A DNA stretch of 11,074 bases from Thermoplasmata archaeon (lineage in GTDB: Archaea > Thermoplasmatota > Thermoplasmata > Thermoplasmatales > Thermoplasmataceae), in contig JAJZXP010000393.1 in NCBI GenBank assembly GCA_021806345.1, forward strand, positions 1 to 11,074, read 5' to 3'. The position numbers and the translations under genes were made by a program. The notes under the pieces were generated by a model that ran no database searches, was not told the origin of the DNA, and saw only the letters and a program-made list of their open reading frames with translations. Shown here piece after piece: positions 6,576-11,074 of the stretch (positions within the stretch are counted from its first letter, which is position 1; each line of letters begins with the position of its first letter).

Positions 6576-7883
6576 CTACAATTTCCCCGCTCCCATTATA
6601 ACTGGTTTGCTCCTTTGAACAATCTCCTCTTCTTCTGCTGTAATTTTCGAGAGTGATTTGCCCCTGAATTTACTTTCACCATTAATTAAAGCTAGAATCA
6701 ATGTGGGTATAGCTGTGGCAATTATCATTAACATTATAGAATTGCCAAATCCATAAGCTGGCCGCAAGTAAGCTATAATAAATGGAGAAAAGCCCGAAAA
6801 TGATGTAGCTAACCAACCCAGTCCTTCTCCTGAACCCCTCATTTCTGTGGGATACCTTTCACCGATGTATGCAGGTAGTAGTCCCCAAACTCCATTGGGT
6901 ATCAACCCCATGAAGAAAATGATAATAAACAATTCCGCAGGAACGGCCAATGTAACCCAAAATGGAGCCAGGATTACTGCGATAATCATTGAAAAAGTAA
7001 TAACCCTATCTCGCCTGAATCTTTCTGAAAGTTGTCCCAGAAGTGGTTTACCAATGATAGAACCTATAGTCCACGCTCCGATGTAAAGGTAAATATCTGA
7101 TGTCGCTACGTGACGAACAGTTTCCAAAAATGTTGGGTAAAGTATCCAAAGTGCCCAGGCGTTTAGGTTTATGGCCGCCATAAACAAGAAGGTTATAATC
7201 GTGATCTTTCTATATCTTTTTTGAAAGAGGCTTTTCATTACAGTGGCCAGACTTTCCTTTTTTGCCCCTTGTTTGTTCCATAACTCACTTTCTTTGGTTC
7301 TCAGAGCAATTACTGTACCTATTAATCCAGGAACAATGCCTGTAAACCAAACGAGTCTCCAACCATCCGCAAAGGATAAGAGAATCCCTGATACTACGGC
7401 TACCGAGAAGAAAGCAAAGTCAAATCCAAACATCATTATCCCGGAACCCATTCCTCTGAATTTAGCAGGGAAACGTTCAATTGCATATGCGGCACTTACA
7501 CTCCAGGTTGCACCAAATCCTATACCATACAAAATACGCAATAGGAAAAACGAGTAGATATTGAAGCTCAAACCTGTAAGTGCAGTAAAAATTGTTATCC
7601 ACACAAAAGAAAATATCATGAGCTTTTTTCTGCCTAGCTTATCGGAGTAGGAACCAAAAATAAATGTCCCTATTGCTTTAGTTATTAGCATTCCCCACAA
7701 AACTTCTGTTAAAGCTATCAAACTAGTGTTAAGGAAAATAACCGATGTTGCCAGTATTATGGCATATATTGTATTATCATAGCTGTCAACATACCAGGCA
7801 AGAGACCCACTTCCAACAGATAGCCAAGAATTTTTTGGGATATCACGAATTTTGTTAATATCTTGTATTTCTACTTCACCCAT
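6576..7883 (-). CDS. MFS transporter, metabolite/sugar-acid:proton symporter type
   Basis: This 435-residue membrane protein has about 12 hydrophobic helices. MFS marks are the TM1 acidic pair D33/D36 in WYVDSYD, motif A in the first cytoplasmic loop (GSYSDKLGRKK, 77-87), RILYGIGFG in TM4 (116-124), the loop ERFPAKFRG after TM4 and its C-terminal counterpart GERYPTEMRGSG (341-352). A short cytoplasmic N-terminus and a charged tail are also visible. The pattern resembles the organic-acid and sialate/shikimate-type symporters. Its position immediately before the UxaA copy 2 genes suggests uptake of their substrate. ATG 7883 follows GTGAT (about 12 bases upstream), a fair binding site. Upstream lie a TATA box and an operator-like element shared with the dehydrogenase unit. 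Confidence 0.88.
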   Translation of the reverse strand: MGEVEIQDINKIRDIPKNSWLSVGSGSLAWYVDSYDNTIYAIILATSVIFLNTSLIALTEVLWGMLITKAIGTFIFGSYSDKLGRKKLMIFSFVWITIFTALTGLSFNIYSFFLLRILYGIGFGATWSVSAAYAIERFPAKFRGMGSGIMMFGFDFAFFSVAVVSGILLSFADGWRLVWFTGIVPGLIGTVIALRTKESELWNKQGAKKESLATVMKSLFQKRYRKITIITFLFMAAINLNAWALWILYPTFLETVRHVATSDIYLYIGAWTIGSIIGKPLLGQLSERFRRDRVITFSMIIAVILAPFWVTLAVPAELFIIIFFMGLIPNGVWGLLPAYIGERYPTEMRGSGEGLGWLATSFSGFSPFIIAYLRPAYGFGNSIMLMIIATAIPTLILALINGESKFRGKSLSKITAEEEEIVQRSKPVIMGAGKL

Positions 7884-7924
7884 GTCCTATCACTTGTTCC
7901 CTACATCATACTATACAAATTTCG

Positions 7925-7934
7925 TATTATTAAA
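7925..7934 (-). promoter_or_regulatory. TATA box of the transporter unit
   Basis: On the minus strand the sequence reads TTTAATAATA, about 42-51 bases before ATG 7883, predicting a leader of roughly 20 bases. The identical 10-mer precedes the 9602 start. Confidence 0.55.
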
Positions 7935-7947
7935 GATTTTCATTGAA

Positions 7948-7980
7948 ATATACTATAGTGTATACCACAGCATATATCAA
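7948..7980 (-). promoter_or_regulatory. Operator-like element A, upstream of the transporter TATA box
   Basis: This 33-bp block matches 9647-9679 at 25 of 33 positions without gaps. Its core, ATATACTATAGTGTAT (7948-7963), is a 16-bp palindrome with one mismatched pair. It ends 13 bp upstream of the TATA box, where an archaeal activator or GntR-type regulator could bind. The TATAC half-sites suit a GntR-family protein. Confidence 0.55.
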
Positions 7981-8036
7981 CGCCTAGTTTGAAATGTTTG
8001 TCTGAAGTAAAATTTTAGTTTTGACAATAGTGTGTC

Positions 8037-8219
8037 TCACATTCTATGAACGAATCTCACCACGTACAAATAGTACTTAGGTACATCTAACCGGACAGTA
8101 TGCTTCCAAATCGCGAGGACCTGGAATGATGAGTTTTCTCCATGTTGTATATCATCCCACCCCTTCTTAAACGTGAATTTGGCGTATTGTGTCCATGACT
8201 TCTTTGAAGTAAGAATTTC
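8037..8219 (-). pseudogene. Possible gene remnant, unidentified (60 codons, no start)
   Basis: On the minus strand 60 sense codons run from just after a TAA (8222-8220) to TGA 8039-8037, with no ATG start. The residues look protein-like, for example KKSWTQYAKF and a hydrophobic, basic end YYLYVVRFVHRM. I recognise no family. It could be the decayed end of a gene once lying between the transporter and the dehydrogenase, or chance. Confidence 0.25.
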
Positions 8220-8291
8220 TTACATAGCTAACTACAGTTTTCTATTCGGTGTACAAACTCTTGTGAAAAGATGTTCATAAAAAATCTATGT

Positions 8292-8480
8292 CTATTTATC
8301 ATAACATCTATATCCAAAAATATCACGTTTCCCAGCACTCGTCTCTAACCAAGAGCTATTTTCCTCATTGATAATCTTCATTTGATATTCGAGGTGTTCA
8401 AATTTCATGAGGCCATCCAATCCATGAATAAAACTTGTCGTTTCCGTCAATGGGTTCACAAGAAGGGCAGTTTTCGGAAT
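8292..8480 (-). pseudogene. Possible gene remnant, unidentified (62 codons)
   Basis: A minus-strand frame of 62 codons runs from just after TAA 8483-8481 to TAG 8294-8292. The translation looks coding, with charged and aromatic residues well mixed (HGLDGLMKFEHLEYQ, SSWLETSAGKRDIFGYR). An internal ATG would give only about 38 residues. It may be the C-terminal end of a lost catabolic gene between the flanking same-strand genes. I cannot assign a family. Apart from this frame, the one at 8037-8219 and the transporter promoter, I see nothing in 7884-8527. Confidence 0.35.
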
Positions 8481-8527
8481 TTACTCAGATATTATGGCTA
8501 TATTAATAAAAAGATGAGATAAGTGAC

Positions 8528-9481
8528 CTAAGGTTTATTTATGGCGCTCATAGGCTCCTTATTCTCTTCAAGCACCCGTATAATGTTGCTAGCACATATT
8601 TCGTCCATCTTTTCAATGGACTCTTTTGTGAAAGCTGCGATATGCGGAGTAACTATTATGTTATCCATCCTTAACAGGTCCTTGTCTTTTGGCGGTTCCT
8701 CATCAAAAACATCAATAGCTGCCCCTTTAATTCTATTTTCATTTAATGCCTCCTTGAGATCACTTGTGACGATTATTTGGGATCTGGCCGTATTAATAAT
8801 GAAACTATCCTCTTTCATTGTATTAATTAATTTCTTATTGATGAAACCTTTAGTTTCCGGGGTAAGAGGTGTATGTATAGTAATGATATCAGATAAAGAA
8901 AACAGTTCATCTACATCCACTTTTGAGAAAGAACTATCGTTAATATAGGGGTCGTAATATATTACATTTGAGCCTAATGTTTTACAAATAGACGCCACTT
9001 TTTTTCCAATGTTTCCGAGCCCAAAGATACCAACTGTCAATTTGGTAAGATTCCGGCTCATAAAGACTCTTCTGTTCCAAGACCCCGTTCTTAACGACTT
9101 ATCAGCTTTAGTAATCTGTTTAACAATACTGAAGATTAATCCAATTGTAAATTCAGATACGGCATCAACTTCCTCTTCTGCAATTGGGGTGGTAGTTATC
9201 CATATCCCCTTGTTAGTCGCAAATTGAACATCAATCTTGTCGTATCCAATACCACGTCTAGCGATTATCTTCAGTTTATCTGCTTTTGATAGCACTCTGG
9301 ATGAAAAATGATCTAGCCCCGCCACTACAGCGTCATACTTGTAAATTATTTTCGATAGTTCTTCTTCTGTAAACCATTCGTTTCTATCATTAGAGGTTAC
9401 TTCGAAATGCTTCTTCAGATTTTGATAAGGTACATCGCTGAAGAAAGGTGCTGTTATTAGAACTTTCTTAAAGGTTGGCAC
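8528..9481 (-). CDS. D-isomer-specific 2-hydroxyacid dehydrogenase
   Basis: This NAD(P)-dependent enzyme of 317 residues interconverts a 2-ketoacid and a D-2-hydroxyacid. The Rossmann motif GLGNIG is at 154-159, and D177 (YYDPY) at the end of the next strand favours NAD. The catalytic triad is R233 (NTARS, where the usual motif is ARG), E262 (FDEEPP) and H280 (TPHIA). The substrate-domain signature RRGIGYDKID is at 75-84 and AEEEVDAVSE at 101-110. Length is normal for glyoxylate/hydroxypyruvate reductase or phosphoglycerate dehydrogenase relatives. GTG 9481 is the only practical start; a stop lies seven codons upstream. GGGG directly before it overlaps a small upstream ORF, suggesting translational coupling. 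Its promoter-proximal element matches that of the transporter, so it likely serves the same pathway. Confidence 0.88.
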   Translation of the reverse strand: MPTFKKVLITAPFFSDVPYQNLKKHFEVTSNDRNEWFTEEELSKIIYKYDAVVAGLDHFSSRVLSKADKLKIIARRGIGYDKIDVQFATNKGIWITTTPIAEEEVDAVSEFTIGLIFSIVKQITKADKSLRTGSWNRRVFMSRNLTKLTVGIFGLGNIGKKVASICKTLGSNVIYYDPYINDSSFSKVDVDELFSLSDIITIHTPLTPETKGFINKKLINTMKEDSFIINTARSQIIVTSDLKEALNENRIKGAAIDVFDEEPPKDKDLLRMDNIIVTPHIAAFTKESIEKMDEICASNIIRVLEENKEPMSAINKP

Positions 9482-9602
9482 CCCCTGGAAGTATAGATTT
9501 TACTTCACCAGCTAGCTTATCATAAACGGGCTTATTAGTGGCTATCGTTGATGCATCCCAGACGGCCAACGCGTGAAATGCCACAATATTCGTGATATTC
9601 AT
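9468..9602 (-). CDS. Small ORF (44 aa) overlapping the dehydrogenase start
   Basis: ATG 9602 opens a 44-codon frame ending TAA 9470-9468, which overlaps the first codons of the dehydrogenase in another frame. The translation begins MNITNIVAFHALAVWDAS and ends KSILPGGANL, with coding-like composition. A TATA box (TTTAATAATA, 9630-9621) lies 19-28 bases upstream, so the transcript would begin at or just before this ATG, as in leaderless archaeal mRNAs. The ribosome ending here passes over the dehydrogenase GTG, so the ORF may drive its translation. I recognise no family. It could be a real small protein, a leader peptide, or the tail of a lost gene. Confidence 0.45.
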   Translation of the reverse strand: MNITNIVAFHALAVWDASTIATNKPVYDKLAGEVKSILPGGANL

Positions 9603-9620
9603 TAAACACACATCTTTTTT

Positions 9621-9630
9621 TATTATTAAA
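9621..9630 (-). promoter_or_regulatory. TATA box of the dehydrogenase unit
   Basis: On the minus strand the sequence reads TTTAATAATA, identical to 7934-7925. Its distance to ATG 9602 predicts a leaderless or nearly leaderless start. Confidence 0.6.
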
Positions 9631-9646
9631 ATATTCTGTTATTAGA

Positions 9647-9679
9647 ATATACTACAGTATATGTTAAAACATATTTCAA
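9647..9679 (-). promoter_or_regulatory. Operator-like element B, upstream of the dehydrogenase TATA box
   Basis: The core ATATACTACAGTATAT (9647-9662) is a palindrome with 7-bp arms and a 2-bp centre. Overlapping it is a second one, ATATGTTAAAACATAT (9659-9674), also 7-2-7. The 33-bp block is 25/33 identical to 7948-7980. It sits 16 bp upstream of the TATA box. A dimeric regulator, possibly the GntR protein of this window or the one starting at 10983, is the obvious candidate binder. Confidence 0.6.
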
Positions 9680-9690
9680 AAAACAAGTAT

Positions 9691-9729
9691 AAGGAGATGA
9701 ACATGTTGGGTCTTATTGGATATGCTTGA
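9691..9729 (+). other. Ribosome binding site with an eight-codon ORF stub
   Basis: AAGGAGATGA (9691-9700) is a strong ribosome binding site just before ATG 9703, which opens only MLGLIGYA before TGA 9727-9729. It points divergently from the dehydrogenase unit, with operator element B between them. It may be the beginning of a gene whose body was lost when the IS-derived sequence to the right arrived, or a minimal leader peptide. Confidence 0.25.
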
Positions 9730-9809
9730 AAAAACTATGTGACTTAATAAATTACTATGGTTTTGTTTTTTGAAATACTATAAACAATTTTCGTGCATTA
9801 TCACGCATG

Positions 9810-10749
9810 ATTGAGATCCCTGTTATCCAGTCATCCAGTGTATTGCAGGAACTTCCTAAAGGACTCCAAACAACGTTCAAAAGATTTTCGTACAGACCGT
9901 TCTGCAGGTACGTGAAATCGTCATGGGTCCCCATGCCAGGTCAGTCAAACATCTCAACAGTTTTTGATAGAGCACGTGTACCAGAGCAATCTCAAAAGAT
10001 TTACCAGTAACTTTGAATCCCCAAGTCTCTTCAGGAAGTCGGTGAGTATGATCAACGGCTTCTACACCGATTCTGTCTTATCATATATGACAATGACTTC
10101 TAGCGATCGGGAAAGCGCTTCTAAGGGGTAGGATGGGCATTATTGAGCTGAAAGGTCGAAGTGCATGAGCGTATCAGTGATGAACGATGCTGTGGTAACC
10201 TCTCTCAGTTTATGCGGATACCTTTGTGGAATGCATTTGTTATGCTATCCTTGGAAAGGAACCTGTGCCTTTTAACACCGTCTATTCATATATATTGTTT
10301 ATCGTCCCGGAAATACTGTGCGAAGTAAAGTTCATGACCCTCAAGCTTCTCATGGACGGATTTCCCCGGTGTTTCCCAGGAAATGGCCTTGCGTAGGAAT
10401 TTGCCGAACATCTTCAAAGTTTTTCTGAAGAATGAGAGGATCTGTTATTTCACACCTTATGCATGTGCCGTTTCTCACCACTTTCTTTGAATGGCAATGC
10501 GGAAACATTGGATTCATGAAATTTATGTGCTCATAATCTTTCAGATGCAAGTCCATCGTTGTGACATTATTGATCATGAACACGGTGGTTCATCAATGGA
10601 TGTAATATTGTCAAGAGTTGTGGATATGCTCTTGAATTCCCTATAGGGGCCCTTCCTCAGCCGCATGTCACGGATCGGGTTGAAGATATTTCACGATTTC
10701 TGCCTTTTCTGGATTTTGTGGGAATAGTCTACTAAATTGTGACAACATC
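9810..10749 (-). mobile_element. Decayed IS related to the element at 120-1388
   Basis: The right end (about 10720-10749) matches the intact element's right inverted repeat in most positions (GATGTTGTCA reading inward, against GACATTGTCA), and the adjacent non-coding stretch also aligns. Transposase-derived sequence follows leftward. The left terminal repeat was not found and the left boundary is approximate: similarity is clear to about 10190 and only faint beyond. It is shorter than the 1269-bp element and is a diverged relative, not a recent copy. It lies in the same orientation as the intact IS, and the two bracket the catabolic genes. Confidence 0.7.
10190..10667 (-). pseudogene. Broken transposase of the IS256/MULE-like type
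   Basis: Reading the minus strand from about 10667, MRLRKGPYREF matches MRLRKAPYTEF of the intact transposase. After a frameshift near 10580 comes NFMNPMFPHCHSKKVVRNGT, matching the first zinc-ribbon half but with CPQC changed to FPHC. The second zinc-ribbon half is deleted. Then SWETP replaces SHETI, and a catalytic region resembling YFVYDEQY appears as YFRDDKQY, followed by GVKRHR and KDS as in the intact copy. Several stops and frameshifts follow. Only faint resemblance continues down to about 9810. The gene is dead; at most the intact copy could act on its ends. Confidence 0.75.
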
Positions 10750-10755
10750 TTTTAA

Positions 10756-10986
10756 CACATCCTCTATGATATTTTCTTTGGTATTGTCTCAAGTATTCTA
10801 TCTCATCATTGCTTTAAAAAACATGTTGAATTATGGAAGCTAAAAAATACATGCAAAGGTTTAACTGAACCACAGAGGATTGCTTTCATAGATGGAGCAA
10901 TAAACAATACAAATTTAAGCGGTGAAAGAAAATATATCCGCGTGAACGATCTTTGTATTGAACTACTATCATGTGATGGGAAATGA
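10756..10986 (+). pseudogene. 3' end of an unidentified gene, truncated next to the IS remnant
   Basis: A plus-strand frame is open from the end of the IS remnant (TAA at about 10752) to TGA 10984-10986, about 75 codons, with no ATG start. Its last half is coding-like: LTEPQRIAFIDGAINN, ERKYIRVNDLCIELLS. The stop overlaps the next gene's start as ATGA, a typical operon junction, which supports it being the genuine tail of a gene whose front was lost to, or separated by, the IS. I cannot assign a family. Confidence 0.45.
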
Positions 10987-11074
10987 AAACTGAACCGAAT
11001 GAAAAGATGAGTTTGACAGAAACTGCTTACAAATTCATATTTGATGGCATACTCAATGGCCGCTTCAGGGCCGG
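10983..11074 (+). CDS. N-terminus of a GntR-family regulator (cut by the window edge)
   Basis: Thirty codons are visible from ATG 10983. After a short polar leader, SLTETAYKFIFDGILNGRFRAG has the first-helix pattern of GntR winged-helix domains (compare SLKAYDMIMNMIMTGQLRMG in the regulator at 3177). GTGATG (10973-10978) lies about five bases upstream as a good ribosome binding site, and the start overlaps the previous frame's stop as ATGA. The effector domain is outside the window. It is a second candidate to bind the operators at 7948 and 9647. Confidence 0.65.
   Translation, partial: MKTEPNEKMSLTETAYKFIFDGILNGRFRA

Noticed and set aside
8541..8948. Plus-strand 135-codon ORF
   Set aside because: It is a shadow of the dehydrogenase on the opposite strand, whose catalytic motifs are clear.
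9807..10010. Plus-strand 67-codon ORF
   Set aside because: It lies in the probable IS-derived stretch, opposite to the transposase remnant, with no ribosome binding site and no recognisable motif.
1..11074. CRISPR array, tRNA or rRNA genes, toxin-antitoxin or defence genes
   Set aside because: No regularly spaced repeats, no cloverleaf-like or rRNA sequence and no recognisable defence motifs were seen on either strand.

Overview
The window looks like an accessory sugar-acid catabolic island from an archaeon, most likely an acidophilic Thermoplasmatales-type organism. I infer this from TATA-box promoters placed for leaderless or near-leaderless starts, GAGGTG-type ribosome binding sites, the gene families present and the insertion sequences. 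No rRNA, tRNA or ribosomal gene is present to prove the taxonomy.

Layout. (1) An intact 1269-bp IS256/MULE-like insertion sequence (120-1388, transposase on the minus strand) has imperfect terminal inverted repeats and a perfect 8-bp target duplication. It splits an open reading frame that enters from the left edge. (2) A plus-strand operon (1729-5008) encodes a small SAF-domain UxaA subunit, a large UxaA/SuyB-type subunit that has lost the family's conserved cysteines, a GntR/FCD regulator and an enolase-superfamily acid-sugar dehydratase. (3) Converging on it, with only 16 bp between stop codons, is a minus-strand cluster: an MFS transporter, then a second SAF subunit and a second large UxaA subunit with intact motifs (7883 down to 5025). 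(4) About 640 bp without an intact gene (7884-8527) holds the transporter promoter and two degraded-looking minus-strand frames. (5) A D-2-hydroxyacid dehydrogenase (9481-8528, minus) is preceded by an overlapping 44-codon ORF with its own promoter. (6) A decayed, diverged copy of the same kind of IS (about 9810-10749) is followed by the 3' end of an unidentified gene and, overlapping it by ATGA, the start of another GntR-type regulator that runs off the right edge.

How it fits together. The transporter would import a sugar acid or related hydroxyacid. The UxaA-type and enolase-type lyases would dehydrate aldonate or aldarate substrates to 2-keto-3-deoxy acids, and the dehydrogenase would interconvert a 2-hydroxyacid and a 2-ketoacid. 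The regulator would respond to a sugar acid. The exact substrate cannot be read from the sequence, and no KDG aldolase or kinase is in the window.

The most noteworthy points are a shared 33-bp element (25/33 identical) and an identical 10-bp TATA box upstream of both the transporter and the dehydrogenase transcription units; the cysteine-less UxaA paralogue; a KxH instead of KxK catalytic motif in the enolase-family enzyme; and the bracketing of the whole cassette by two related IS copies in the same orientation.
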